This document shows, piece by piece, positions 22,584 to 34,905 of a stretch of DNA of 63,588 bases; within the stretch, counting starts at the first letter, position 1; the number at the start of each line of letters is the position of its first letter. The stretch is from Thermomucor indicae-seudaticae (taxonomy: Eukaryota > Mucoromycota > Mucoromycetes > Mucorales > Lichtheimiaceae). Both the position numbers and the translations under genes were made by a program. Below the pieces are notes generated by a model. The model saw only the letters and a list, made by a program, of their open reading frames with translations, was not told where the DNA came from and did not search any database. The DNA is taken from positions 1-63,588 of the forward strand of contig JSYX01000133.1 in the NCBI GenBank assembly GCA_000787465.1, given 5' to 3'.

Positions 22584-25500
22584 ATGACTGAACTTGCTCA
22601 TCCCCCTCCTGGAATACCGCAATGCGATACACACTCTGACATGGACGAGTCAGAACAAGAAGACCATTCTGAAGATGAACATTTCTCTTTGTGCGAGTAT
22701 GATCTCGACGTTGTCGATGAGGCTCTGGCCAATCCCAACAGCGCAGAATATCGGGATCACTTTGGTTTCCGCATTCAAGTCAAGACAGATGACGAACAGG
22801 ATGATGATTCAAGTGACTCTGACTCTGACTTTTCGGAACCTGACAGCAAAAAGAAGACAAAGGGAGCTAAAGTAATCGACCATGATAAGCCTAGCTTGAA
22901 CCACAGCGGAAGCAAAGAAGGTTCTGCAGTATCATCCATTACGACAACGTCCAGCGAAGATGATGATACCGATTTTTCGGTGGATACAGCTATGACGACG
23001 CCCACAGCACTCAAAGCACCCCACAGACTATCATCCGGTTCGACTGATCTTCATGAACTTGAAGAAGCTTCCGATAACGTCGCACCACTTGTCAAGAATT
23101 TGGCAACGGCAGCACCTGCTCGCCGTGGTCGTTCAGGTACCCTTTCGAGGTCAGCAGCGCCGCCGCTGGCGACGATCACCCAAAACTCTGAATCTGTTGA
23201 AGCTGCGCTCAAATCCATGTCTCAGCCGTCGGCAAACATGACTCCAATAGCGACCCGTCGTGGCCGCTCTGGCACAGTGTCTCAGTCGACCACACCGCCT
23301 CCTCTTCCTCCGGCATTGGCGCAAACATTATCTAAAGATGTCTCCCCTCTTGATAATAACCCAGAAAAATCACAGGCAGTCAGTACACAGACGACAACGG
23401 CTCCGACTGCACGAAGGGGACGCTCTGCTACTGTTTCGAAAGGCGCACCGCCATCGGTACTGGCAAGCGGTGGTTTGCCCCCTACTCAAGAAGCCGAAAA
23501 GATCGTCAGAGAAGTAGCAGCAGCAAAAGTAGAAGCGAGTCCAGTTCGCCGAGAACGATCGTCGACAGTTTCCAAAGGAGCCGGTCTGCCACCGGCCCTG
23601 GAAAATACCCTTCAAGAAATTAGCGAGACGCCGGTAGAAACTAGTACGCCTATCCCAGCTGCTCCTGCTCGTCGAAGCCGTTCTGCTACAGTCTCAAAGC
23701 CGGCTCCATTGCCAGCAGTATCGCCATCTGCCGTGCAAGATATCGCCAAGGCGTCATCCGAAAATGCTTTTGCGCAAGCTCCTACAGGACGAAGACGACG
23801 TGCTACAACTGTATCGCGCCCGCAGCCCCCGACATTGCCTACAAGCAGCGGAAGCAAGCCCTGTGAGACAGTGAGCGAAGAGGAAGAGCCTAAAGAAGAC
23901 GAGACCCAAGTTGAAATGCCCAAACCAGAAAACAGTAATGCTCCCACAGAAGCTCCTGTAGAAAAAGATCCAGTCGCTTTGCCCACTCGGGAAGAGGCAG
24001 CACCTGAAGAAGAGTCCACTATAACGACCCGGGACGAGGGACCAGTTCCGGAAGGTAATACAGTTATTGCGCAAGCAAACGAAGAAGCAGCACATGGAAC
24101 AGGTTCAACTCTCGCACATACGAACGATGAAAAATCTCCCGAGAAAGAATCTATTAGTCCACGCACAAGCGCAGAAGCAGTTATGCAGAGTACACCAATG
24201 GAACCGTCGTCATCGACAGCGTCTATGGGCGACCGCGATATTCAGTCTCAACCCTTCGATAATGTGTCGATCCGATCTGGAAACTCTTTCGATTATCAAC
24301 GAAGTCGTTCTGACAGCAACAGCCGTCTATCTCTTTCATCTTTGTCCTTCAACCCATTTAAACGTGCAGGCTCACCGTCTTCGACCCGCACCGCAACGCG
24401 TGTTGTAGAACGGCCATCGCAAGCATTCAGGGAACGACAAAGCAGGCGTATGTCGCAATTCTATCGTTCCCAGTCTCAAGCAGGATCACCTTCTGGTTCT
24501 ATCTATTATCCAAACGACCGTCTTTCTTCTGCCAGTGCAAGCAGCTATTACGAGATGCTGATGGCAAAGTTTGGTCGGTCTTCAGAAGAGTATCAACAGA
24601 GGGATTCTGCCAAACACATTGCACTCAAGGAAGAAGCCAAACAGCAACTGGAACGCTTAAAGGAGACAAACCAGGATTACGACTGGGGTAAACCGGACTT
24701 TTTTGTTTATCCTTGCGCGCTGCTTGGGCTAAATTGTTACTATATTAGACTTTTGGATATCGTTCGTTGCTGATATGGATCATTGTGCGAGATCACAACC
24801 AGAAGCTGTCAGACATCATTTGATCCTTGGTATTCCTCCCGCAGTACGTGGACTCCTTTGGCAAATCATTTCAAGGTCACGGAACAACGGAGAACTGGAG
24901 TCAGAATATAGAGAGTTGTTGAAGCGTGTCAGTCCTCATGAGAAAGCTATTCGGCGCGATCTTTCAAGGACGTTTCCTGCACATGAATTCTTCCAGGAGC
25001 AGCTCGGTCAAGGACAAGAAGCACTTTTTAATGTGATTAAGGCTTACAGTCTATTTGATCAAGAAGTTGGCTACTGCCAGGGTTTGCCATTCGTGGTTGG
25101 CTGCTTGTTGCTCAATGTAAGTATGTTAGTCTCAGCATTCGTTCTTATAGAGTCAGTAAGCCAGATGAACGCGTTGATAGATGTCTGATGAAGCTGCATA
25201 CACTGTCTTGATCAAGTTGATGAGTCAATATGGACTCCGCGGCCATTATACACCGCAGATGGAGACTGTACACGAGCGGCTATATCAGTTTGACCACATA
25301 CTGGAACAAAAGCTGCCACATGTGCATAGGCATTTAGCACAACAGGGCGTGCCGCCGAGTTCCTATGCCTCGCAATGGTTCATCACGCTTTTCTCATACA
25401 AGGCACCGCTTCATCTTGTGTTCCGTGTGATGGATGTTATGCTGGTGGAGGGACCCCATATCGTCCTGCGGTTCGCGTTGGCTCTCATGTTTCGTAACCA

Positions 25501-26141
25501 GAACGCACTGATGGGATTAGAGTTTGAGTCCCTAGTACACTTTCTGAATAACAGCGTATTTGATGCATACAGGGTAAGATAAATATGGAGAAAATTCAAT
25601 ATGGCTTTCATTAAGCGAGGCGTGACAGGACGATGAAAATGGGTTTGTGCAAGACGCGTACAACATTGAGATCCCGATGAAACTACTGGCTCGGCTGGCG
25701 AAACAGCATGCAAGCGAACTTGCACGGGAATCGAAGATACAGAACCAAGAGGAACATCTGAGGCGTGTGAACGCGGAGCTGTCTGAGCATGTCCGACGAC
25801 TGGAAAAGTCATATCGAACTCTTGAGAGTGAACACCAAGAGGTGACGCGACAAGTGATTGATGCCAAGATGAATATGGCCCGTATGGACGACGAGAATCA
25901 GCAATTACGTTGGCAGCTGTCTCAAGTGCGTAACGAACTCGAGCAGCTCAAGAAATCGATGCCCACCCTGGAGGAACTTTCACGACAGAATAAGCAGCTT
26001 ACTCAGCGCAACGAGTATCTCGAGAACCAAGTGACGGATATGGAGGCCATCCTAGTGAGTCTCAAGATGAAGTATGCCGAAAGCGAGAGTGCGTATGAGA
26101 TGCTTAAGCAGAAACTACACAAAGCTGGTATTTCACAATGA
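22584..26141 (+). CDS. TBC-domain Rab GTPase-activating protein (Gyp5/EVI5 type)
   Basis: TBC proteins switch off Rab GTPases in vesicle traffic. Exons 22584-24687, 24749-25116, 25181-25573 and 25629-26141 give 1125 residues. The first 640 residues are disordered: acidic near 25-130, then six copies of a basic Ser/Thr motif (RRGRSGTLS and variants, about 178-413). The TBC domain (about 720-940) has both catalytic fingers: the Arg finger in IRRDLSR (I769, D772, R775) and the Gln finger in GYCQG (Q812). The domain end is ALMFRNQNALMGLEFESL. A C-terminal coiled coil (about 970-1125) resembles Gyp5, EVI5 and RabGAP1-like proteins. It lies 128 bp downstream of ATG15 on the same strand. The substrate Rab is unknown; Ypt1 or Sec4-like Rabs would fit Gyp5 relatives. 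Confidence 0.93.
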
Positions 26142-26285
26142 AACAAACATTCCTCTTGTTTTCCCCACGCGTGTACATATACATCTATATACCTTTCTTC
26201 TTCTGTGATCTTGTAGTTTTTATTAAATACAGTTTGTTTTTATTCTGAAAAGTTTATACACAAGGCCAAAAGAATATACAGGAAG

Positions 26286-28634
26286 CTAGAAACTAGGGTT
26301 TTCGTCGATAAAGAGGAACTTGTTCATTTTACGTGGATTGAAATATCGGAATCTTGGTTGGTTTTTGGATGGTCGCTGTTGTTGTTGAGTGGGTGTCCTT
26401 GAAGTAGTAGGAGAGAATATGCTTGTTGAGGATGTGGATGATAATGAGGAGAATGACAAAACGGAGAGCATAGAGCCGGATGGAGTCATGGTATGGTGTG
26501 ATTCAGAGCGACAAGACGAAGGTGGCGTAGCATCGTGTCGTTTTGTTTTAAGGTTGGCGAGGAAGTAATCTGGTCTTTTGGTTGCGTTCGATGACGAGTT
26601 TAAAGTTGGATAAGAGTAGAGTTGATGTCTTCGGATTTCCGTCTGAATCCAATCGGCCACCTGAATCCAATCTCTGCTTCCTGCTTTGAAATCCCTTGTT
26701 TGCTGGACAATCTCGAGTGCCTTTTGGAGGGCATTATCGTATTCTTCCTTGTCGACGTTGTTGAGAATGATGGGTGACTCGCAGGTTCGGTAGATATCCT
26801 TGGACATGGAAATGATCTCGGCCGCACGCCAGAGTTCGTCGAGATCAAAGGCACAGCGACCGATGGCACCGCTGCTCTTGATGCAAGTGTTGAGTGCACG
26901 TAGCTGAGTGAGTGCGGTAACGACGCAGATGTTGAGGGATTCGAGCGAGAAGCGACTTGGGCGAGTATCATTCAGTTCCGGAATAAAGAGTTTGTGGAGT
27001 ATGATCCTTGTGGCATTGTACTCGACATTGACTCGAACGCAGGCCAAAAAGAGGTCTTCGCAGCCATACTCGAAACCGCTGTCGAACTGCAAATAAGGCG
27101 GCAGCGCATCATAGAGGGCCAACAGACGCCGGTCGTACTGCTGAAACTGTTCCACGGTCATGTCCGAGTCCTGCTCGTACAGCGTTAGGACCATCTCGGC
27201 CTGCATCTGCCAGAACTTGATACAGTGCGCATGCGTCAGGATCCCAATCTCCGCCTCGTCGATGTCTTCCTCAAACACCCGTGGCAGATCAATCTCGCCT
27301 TGCAGACGCGTCTGCGGCGTGTTCTTGGGCGCACCGGCGGAGTACAGATAAAAGTCGATTCCCCACACAAACCACCAAAGCCGCGTGTCCATCTCCTTGT
27401 CGTAGGAGTCGTCCTGATCGCCCACCATCCGTGGGTAAATGTCTAGCTCCAAAAGTGCCGAGACTGCCATCCCCACGTAATGGTGCCGTTTACTCGGCTC
27501 TGCGCGACAGCTCATGAACAGTAACGATACGATCGTAAACCTGTCAGGATTGTCAAACGACAGGCCCAAGAAATCCCGCGCCCGGTTGAAAAAGAACTCT
27601 TCCTGCTCCTGGAGCTGATGCTGGTCGGCCAGAAAGGTGCTCAACTCGGGTCGAGAGTGGTGAATGACCACGTGCCGAAACACAAACGAACAAATCGCAT
27701 TCACAATCAATGTCTCAGTCGGCGCAGGATGGCTGTTGTACCATGCCATAAACTCGTCCTTGCGCAGCACTGGCTTGTACCGCACCCAACACGAAAAGTA
27801 CGTCTCAACACAGGCATCCGCAATTTGCTTGAGCGTCATTTGAGGTCCATGTTTCGAATGCGGGTGCCGATTCTTGCCAAGTCCACAGAACGTCGCAAAG
27901 TAGTTGATGGGTTTCGTACGGTGGTTCGGGTTGCGATAGAGAATGATTGAGGATGCTGGATCATTGGTCGTCCTTGCTGTTGGTGCGTTGTTGTTATTCG
28001 CAGCAGCTGCTGCTGCTATCGACAGGCCATCTGACCCTGTTGTGCTACACAGCTGGCTAAAGGCATCGATCAAGGATCTCAGGTCGGAAACACTCGAGAG
28101 TTGTGCTTCAACATTGATCCCACACTCTGTGTACGAGAAATGTAACCGTGAGAGCCCGGCTGAAATTCTCGAATTGGTCGTAGTCTCCAGGACAACAGAT
28201 CCATTGTTGCTATTGTTCTCATCTTCCGAAGCCACGCATGGCGGCGATGTTTGTGTTGGCGATAGTGGTTTTTCCATAATATTGCTGCTGCTGCTGCTGC
28301 TGTCGAGCTCGAGAGGTGTGGACGGGCTGTTGCTGAAGGATGTAGGATTCTCATTGGCAGGGCTTGTGGTATCATAAGCAAAGCTGGATGGAAAGCCCTT
28401 GAACATCATTAACTGCAAATTGTTACTGCCATTGGTGTTGTTATCTCCTTTGGGCTGAAACAGAAGCCGTTGCTGCGACTGCGGTGGTGCTTGGTTAAAG
28501 AGGTCCAAGTAAAAGATATCGTCTTCATCGATGCTGTCTGCAGACGGCGGTCGGACATAATATTGAAAGCAGCTGCCGTCGACGTCGTCTGCTCGTATCC
28601 GCTTCGATGTTCGCTCAACTGTAGCAAACGGCAT
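26286..28634 (-). CDS. Fungal-specific transcription factor (fungal_trans domain), no zinc cluster seen
   Basis: A single frame of 782 residues starts at the ATG at 28634. The N-terminal 240 residues are Ser/Asn/Gln-rich. From about 265 the fungal_trans regulatory fold begins: IADACVETYFSCWVRYKPVL, later RHHYVGMAVSALLELDIYP, DTRLWWFVWGIDFYLYSAG and DLPRVFEEDIDEAEIG. These correspond to the middle homology region that normally follows a Zn2Cys6 cluster. No Cys-rich cluster is present in this frame. A basic stretch (ERTSKRIRAD) sits at residues 7-16. Either a small upstream exon carries the cluster or the protein acts without one, which is common in mucoromycete members. Its target genes are unknown. 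It converges with the TBC gene, with about 145 bp between stops. Confidence 0.87.
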   Translation of the reverse strand: MPFATVERTSKRIRADDVDGSCFQYYVRPPSADSIDEDDIFYLDLFNQAPPQSQQRLLFQPKGDNNTNGSNNLQLMMFKGFPSSFAYDTTSPANENPTSFSNSPSTPLELDSSSSSSNIMEKPLSPTQTSPPCVASEDENNSNNGSVVLETTTNSRISAGLSRLHFSYTECGINVEAQLSSVSDLRSLIDAFSQLCSTTGSDGLSIAAAAAANNNNAPTARTTNDPASSIILYRNPNHRTKPINYFATFCGLGKNRHPHSKHGPQMTLKQIADACVETYFSCWVRYKPVLRKDEFMAWYNSHPAPTETLIVNAICSFVFRHVVIHHSRPELSTFLADQHQLQEQEEFFFNRARDFLGLSFDNPDRFTIVSLLFMSCRAEPSKRHHYVGMAVSALLELDIYPRMVGDQDDSYDKEMDTRLWWFVWGIDFYLYSAGAPKNTPQTRLQGEIDLPRVFEEDIDEAEIGILTHAHCIKFWQMQAEMVLTLYEQDSDMTVEQFQQYDRRLLALYDALPPYLQFDSGFEYGCEDLFLACVRVNVEYNATRIILHKLFIPELNDTRPSRFSLESLNICVVTALTQLRALNTCIKSSGAIGRCAFDLDELWRAAEIISMSKDIYRTCESPIILNNVDKEEYDNALQKALEIVQQTRDFKAGSRDWIQVADWIQTEIRRHQLYSYPTLNSSSNATKRPDYFLANLKTKRHDATPPSSCRSESHHTMTPSGSMLSVLSFSSLSSTSSTSIFSPTTSRTPTQQQQRPSKNQPRFRYFNPRKMNKFLFIDENPSF

Positions 28635-31600
28635 GGGAGGAGCTTCAGTAGGAAAAAAGCAAGTTAAAGAAGAAAGAGTCCGATGTGTGGGAAAGCTGAT
28701 TCATGTATTTATACGGGGTATCTTTATGTACTATGCTTCAATAAAAAAACATTTATACTTGCAGAGTCAGGGTCACACAAAAGTTGAGATACAAAAAGCC
28801 AGGGACCAATGGCGTGCTGTGCAGATAACAACAAAGATCATTGTTGTCGTCTTTTTTTGCCCTTGTTCAATGTTCTTGACACAGAGTACCGCATAGAGGA
28901 CGTTCAATTGATTCTGTCTCTTAGCAACGAGATAACAAGTAAACGCTTTTACTGTCACATGTGTAAAAATTTTTAATAGACAGGGTCTGTTTTGGTAATC
29001 GGGAAAAGGAGCTTTGTTCATGTGCTCTTCCCAGTGGCAAGAAATTATTCTCTTTTCTGCTTCCACCTCCCGAATTGAGCTTATCAATTGACAATATGCT
29101 GTCCAACCCTGACCGTTTTGATAAGCTGATCATCGGCGTTTCCAAGAAAAAGGGCCCGGTACTTTTCGGAAATACGATAGAAAGGGTTCTTGCTTCAGAC
29201 GTTTCCCGCGCCACAAGCGTTGATAGGCACACAATTGGTAACCAGGGATATGGAACATGGCGTCAAATGCTTTCCTGATGATAACAACGCATTAGTCTTC
29301 TGACATAAGCAATTTTCGCACCCTAAGAACTTATAATAGCTACTACCTTTGGCTCTGACTGCATATCGACGATGACCATACAGATCTTTCAGTGGCAAAA
29401 TTTCTTTTCAGTCTCCTCTCTTTGCGTGTTAATTATTCGAGAAAAAAGAGACGGTATGACGAGCTATTAAAGTGGAAGATTCACGATCGCGCAGATCACC
29501 CAATACAGCTCCTGAGGTCACGTTTGTCCCAGTGTCTGGCTCAAAGTGGCTTACTTGGTATCGGAGATAATGTTCCTCTTCCTGTGCGCAAGCGGGAGCC
29601 TCAGTACAGTGAAGTGACAAACGCGGAGGAACAGGCCGAATTACAGTATTTTCCCTCTACATTTGCGCCCGAGCGAGATTTTTCTTTGCGGCAGGGTTGC
29701 ATTCAGTTTGCGCTGAGCTCTACCACGCTTTGCGTGAATCAGAAAAATATTTGCGCGCCTGGCGATAAGGCACTGCGTAGAATGAAATGCGTCCTGAGCT
29801 ATATGTTCTGCACCATTTGTAGTCGACAGGTGAGGATATTGGTCACTTTCTATCCTCAACTCATGTGTAAAAGCATCGGATTTCGGCTGCATAGGATAAA
29901 AATGTTTCGAACGGCAAGCTTTCGACCACATGGATGACATTTTCAGGTATGTAGAACATGGTTCCTGATAGCAGCAGCTTACTATCCGTAGTCAGTAGCG
30001 CGCGATAATGAACTAGAGCATCCGGAATGCTTCCTCGACTACATTGCCTCTCTGATGTTCATGGCGTAATTTTGAAGAGATTTTTGCAAATAAACCGTTT
30101 AATGATGGTTATCGTCGTTTGCCTAAATAAAAGAATTCCACAAACTTCTCATCACTGTTGATCTTCGAAAGCTGTCTGTGATTTATCCAGGCTGGCGAAA
30201 GACTTCTGCCGCCATCCTTTTCCAACGGTGGAGCAATGCGGGACGCAGCGACTCCCCTCCACTGCCCAACAGTATCACTGCGCGTGCGACCCGCTGTGCG
30301 TAATGGCACCCAACTCCTCTAACGTATCTACGGGACAGTGGTCATTCCGAAAAGGATGCGTAAACTGTAGTTACGCAAATATGTGCTTGTTGCTTGGCCT
30401 TTTGCGGTTTATCACCATTTTCGGATACAGAACAAGTCAACCCGGATGAAATCTTCAGTCGACTCAGCCTCTTGTTGCCCAGTTGCGTCCATGATGGCTC
30501 TTAAGAAAGAAGCGCTTTGGCAAATGCATCATCACATTTGTCCACATTGCTGGCTCTTCACACAGCCAGACTTCTATTTTTCGTGACGGTCTATCTGTCC
30601 TATACGCATCGCTTCGCGTCATCCCTTGCCGGCAACCACACCGGTAAATTTCCCAGACTTGCCAAGTTTGCGATCCTTCTAAGCGTCTCGGCTGCTTTTG
30701 TACCTGCACCACGGGGGAAGCGATAACCAAAAGGTCAAGCAATAGAGTCCCAAATGAGTGGCAGTGACTGGGTTGGCACCTGGAGCCTCGGCACGCCTAC
30801 GCCGACTTGACAACAGTCAGTATACTGATGCTCACTAACTATTCTTTTTACCAAGGAACGAGACTAGCTATATTGCCCCGCCTTCCCGTCAGCGATAATA
30901 AACAAGATCGTTTCGGTTTACATCGCCGGACAACACATGAAAACATAAAGACAGGATGTCTGCACACAGTGCATCGGTTCTCGTCCCTCGAATGGAAGAT
31001 CGGCCTCCTTGAGGTTCATTTCCACTCTGATATCGTCAAGTTACGACGAGCAAAGAGAAAAAGTCCACGGCAACATTCATCATTTTATCGAAGACCTCAG
31101 TTATTTATTGACCCTGTCCACGAGATCCAAGACTGCTGACTTCCATTGATTAGCATTTCGGTTTGGGGGATGGCTCTCTGCAGTTCCGACGACATCTGTC
31201 TGTCGGAAACATGGATCTTGTCGGACACCGTGACGAGCGACCCAAAGTGTAAGAACATGTCTAAAACATAACCTCGTCACCTTCGCTGTTGTATCCTGTA
31301 TATGGTTCTTCACCTTACCACTGAACCCGATACAAAATGCCGGTACAGGATAGTTTATGTCCTTGCACTTGTTGACTTGGATCATTGCTGGCAACAGTTT
31401 GTTACAGTCTTTGCGCTCCTTCGCACGGCCGCTGTTCGCGTTTATCCCACCGGAGAACTCAATAAGTGCGGCGACTATGCGCCGACCGCGCATCGTCAAG
31501 ACGTTGCCGTCCTACTTTCTGGCGTCAGTCTCAAAGCATTGTCGTTCGATCCTGATATAGGGGATGGGTCAGGTGTCGCAAGGCTACAATTTGTTTTGTT

Positions 31601-32728
31601 CACCCACCAGCCGAGCTCAGTCTCATCAGCATTGCAAAGCCAAGTCCCAGCGGAAACAACGGGGCCAGTGTCCCCATGTAATAACGGCCAAAGACGATGA
31701 CGTGGCACTCGCCCCGCACGACTAATCTCCAAGCCGTAACAAAGGAAGCTCCCAGACCCGCCCAACTCAATTGCAGACTCAAAAGGCTTCCAATCTTGGT
31801 GGCGCAATGATGACCGGACAGCTTGCAGCCTCGGACACGGGCACAAGATGTTCACGTGCAGCGATGATAGGCAGACCGTCCCTAAGAAAATAAAAGCAAG
31901 AAGGCAAATGAACAAAAGCGAGTTTTCCATCCATTTTATACGATCTGAGGATATCAGAAAGTTTCATGCAGCTTGTCTGTTTCATGTGATTCTTGGCAAA
32001 ACTGGATCCTCACTTGTTTAAGCAAATCTTTTGGTGTTGTTGGCTATATAGCATCTGGTTTCACATTCGGTTTGGAGAATATACGATAAGTCTAACAGGT
32101 CGGAATCATGATGTTAAGACGGACCGGCAAGCCTAAGTTTTGCTTCAACCAGGGGAATAAGAGGTTGCAGTTTCATATTTTCTTATGGAAGATGTCAATG
32201 ATGAGCTAGTAAATCCTAGGTTTACGGGTAAAGACTGCGTTTTTTGCAGATGGTAAGGTGTCCTGCACCCTGTGCTGGGCCAGCTCTGCTTGCGTATTAG
32301 CACTCTGAGCACTTTCCCTTTCGGGTTCGATATGCAACCTGTTTCTTTCTTTGAAGACCATACAAACATTAGAATGGCTCATTTACTGACTGCAGACCTG
32401 ATAAGCGGTGATTCGCTCGAAACACACAAAACGATGATCAAAGAGAGAGAGGATGTTGGTGCCTATTTTCCAAATTTTGGGAGTTATAACTCGTAAGGGC
32501 ATCCCGATCTTTGTTAGAAGAAGATGCAGCGGTAAATCCAGTATCTGGAACAAAAGAAACCCTTGCCTTCGGGCAACCTCATGGCAAACGAAGAAATCAA
32601 ATGAGATCAAAAAACGCGCCAAAGACGGAAATTAAAACCCAGCACAAAGTGGAACGCGAACCCTCTCATATTTTCGCTCTCCTTCCTTTTCCTTACTTTT
32701 TCCACTTTCTTCAGAGAAAACAGCAAGG
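28635..32728. other. 4.1-kb region without a convincing gene
   Basis: Many short open stretches exist on both strands. The most protein-like are 29075-29278 (plus), 29392-29937 (plus, no ATG at its start) and a minus-strand chain at 31985-31100. The chain shows a hydrophobic run ending in FVTAWRLVVRGECHV and FGRYYMGTLAPLFPLGLG, split between frames. No domain, splice series or start could be assigned. It may contain decayed membrane-protein genes. The left end is the promoter of the minus-strand regulator and the right end the promoter of the mutase gene. Confidence 0.4.
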
Positions 32729-34444
32729 ATGCCAGGCGGTGGTCAGATGCCCAAGACAAAGCAGGAACCTAAGGAAAAGGTCTGCCTTATCTGTATCGAT
32801 GGTTGGGGTGTTTCTCCGGACGAGAATCCTAAGGGTGACGCTATTCGTAATGCCGTGACTCCCGTCATGGATAAGTTCAAGGAGACTTATCCTTACACGA
32901 CGATTGCTGCCCACGGTCTCGCTGTCGGTCTGCCTGATGGATTGATGGGTAACTCGGAAGTGGGTCACTTGAACATTGGTGCTGGTCGCGTCGTGTATCA
33001 GGTACTTTGGCCCAAAGTTTTCTGCTCTTTTCTTTTTCGTTGAGTGACTTGCTGATCTTTTTCGGAGATAGGACATCGTCCGCATTGATCTGGCCGTCAA
33101 GGACCGTAAACTGGGTCAAATAGAGAACATCAAGGGTGCGTTTGAACAGGCCAAGTCTGGCAATGGTCGTCTGCACCTTTTGGGTTTGGTATCGGACGGC
33201 GGTGTCCACTCGCACATTGAACACTTGTTTGCTCTTTTGGAAGCAGCCAAGGAAGCCGGAGTGCCCGAATGTTACGTCCACTTTTTCGGTGATGGTCGTG
33301 ACACAGCTCCGCGATCAGCTACGACCTACTTGAAGCAGCTTGAGGAGAAGTTGGAAAGTCTATCGTATGGTAAACTGGCCACAATCGTCGGTCGGTACTA
33401 TGCTATGGACCGTGACAAACGCTGGGAGCGCATTCAGATCGCTTTTGAAGGTCTGACGGAAGGCAAGGGTGAGAAATCGGATAATGCCATCAAGACTGTT
33501 GAAGAACGCTACGCCAAAGATGAAACGGACGAGTTCTTGAAGCCCATCATTCTCTCTGATGAGGGTCGTGTGCGCGACAACGACACTCTCTTCTTCTTTA
33601 ACTTCCGTTCTGATCGTATGCGTGAGATCAACCAAGCCTTCGGTATCAAGCCTTGCCCCTTTGATAGCCGAGTGCCTGAGAACCTCAACCAATACACCAT
33701 GACGCAGTACAAGAGTGACTTCCCCTTCAAGGTTGCTTTCCCCCCTCAAACGATGGACAATGTGCTTGCTGAATGGCTCTCGAAGAACGACATCCCGCAG
33801 ATGCACGTTGCCGAAACAGAAAAGTACGCCCATGTCACCTTCTTCTTCAACGGCGGCACGGAAGCTCAGTTCGACAAGGAAGACCGCGCTTTGATCGCCT
33901 CTCCCAAGGTCGCTACTTACGACTTGCAACCGGAAATGAGTGCTCAAGCTGTGGCAGACCGTGTTGCAGAGGAAATCGCCAGTGGCAAGTTTCCATTTGT
34001 CATGTGCAACTTTGCTCCTCCTGACATGGTTGGGTTAGTAAAACAACAAGACTGGCTGTCATATTATGTAGTGAGATCGTTGCTCATATGATATTAACTG
34101 TATATGTATATAGCCACACTGGCAAGTACGAAGCTGCTATCAAGGGTGTTGAAGCGACCGATAAGGGTATCGGTACCATCTACGAAGCATGCAAGAAGCA
34201 CGGCTACATACTCTTTGTCACGGCCGACCACGGCAATGCTGAAAAGATGTTGTCGGACGATTACTCCAGCCCACACACTGCTCACACTTGCGCCCCTGTT
34301 CCCTTCGTAATGACCTCCGACAAGTACAAGTTCATTCCTGAAGCCAAGGGTGCTCTGGCCGATGTGGCACCTACCATTCTGCGCGTTATGGGCTTAGATG
34401 TGCCAGAGGAAATGACTGGTCACAGCTTGCTTGCTGAAAACTAA
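32729..34444 (+). CDS. 2,3-bisphosphoglycerate-independent phosphoglycerate mutase
   Basis: This enzyme interconverts 3- and 2-phosphoglycerate in glycolysis and gluconeogenesis in the cytosol, with two metal ions (usually Mn) and a phosphoserine intermediate. Exons 32729-33001, 33072-34033 and 34114-34444 give 521 residues, the normal length. [20 protein letters not shown] opens the phosphatase domain. The nucleophile is Ser76 in [16 protein letters not shown]. Substrate-binding blocks [26 protein letters not shown] and [12 protein letters not shown] follow, then the metal-site blocks [12 protein letters not shown], split by the second intron, and TADHGNAE. A second Met at residue 7 is an alternative start. 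The coding sequence uses many C-ending codons, as expected of a strongly expressed gene. Confidence 0.97.
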
Positions 34445-34905
34445 ACATCGCTGTCCCTCCTAGAATGTATAATGTAAACAAACAAATTGAAGCCTTTGCG
34501 TTTGTAATAAAGAAATGAATAACACGTAAAATGAGAAGCGATAGTCACCATGATAGCAAATTACGCTATTCGTACGTCGTTTTCATGTGATTCAACCACA
34601 CTCATGTTGTGAGCGAGCATCGTCTTGGGGAAAAAAGAGATACTGCCACTTTACACATTCAATAATCTCGGTAACATGGCGAGAATGATACAATCCTCTT
34701 TTCGTACGGCTTATGCAGTCCATGCGTCACTGGACGTTTATTTCCGTACCTCTGTGCAACAGGACACGGCCTTTGGAACGAACTGCTCCGATCCACGTTG
34801 GAGACGCTTTTATCACCGGCCAATCAAAAATTACCGGAAAAATGCTAGAAAGTCGCACTGTTTTCTGCCTTTTCTCTTTAAGGGGTCACTGGCGACAAAG
34901 GAGTG
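34445..34905. other. Intergenic, promoter of the SLY41-like gene
   Basis: The mutase 3' end lies at the left with an AATAAAG-like signal near 34506. No coding feature is seen. Confidence 0.45.

Noticed and set aside
29392..29937. 181-codon plus-strand frame
   Set aside because: It begins at GTG, has no recognisable domain and overlaps other chance frames.
32729..34444. Alkaline-phosphatase-like enzyme instead of phosphoglycerate mutase
   Set aside because: The superfamily is shared, but the full set of substrate loops and the length match the cofactor-independent mutase.
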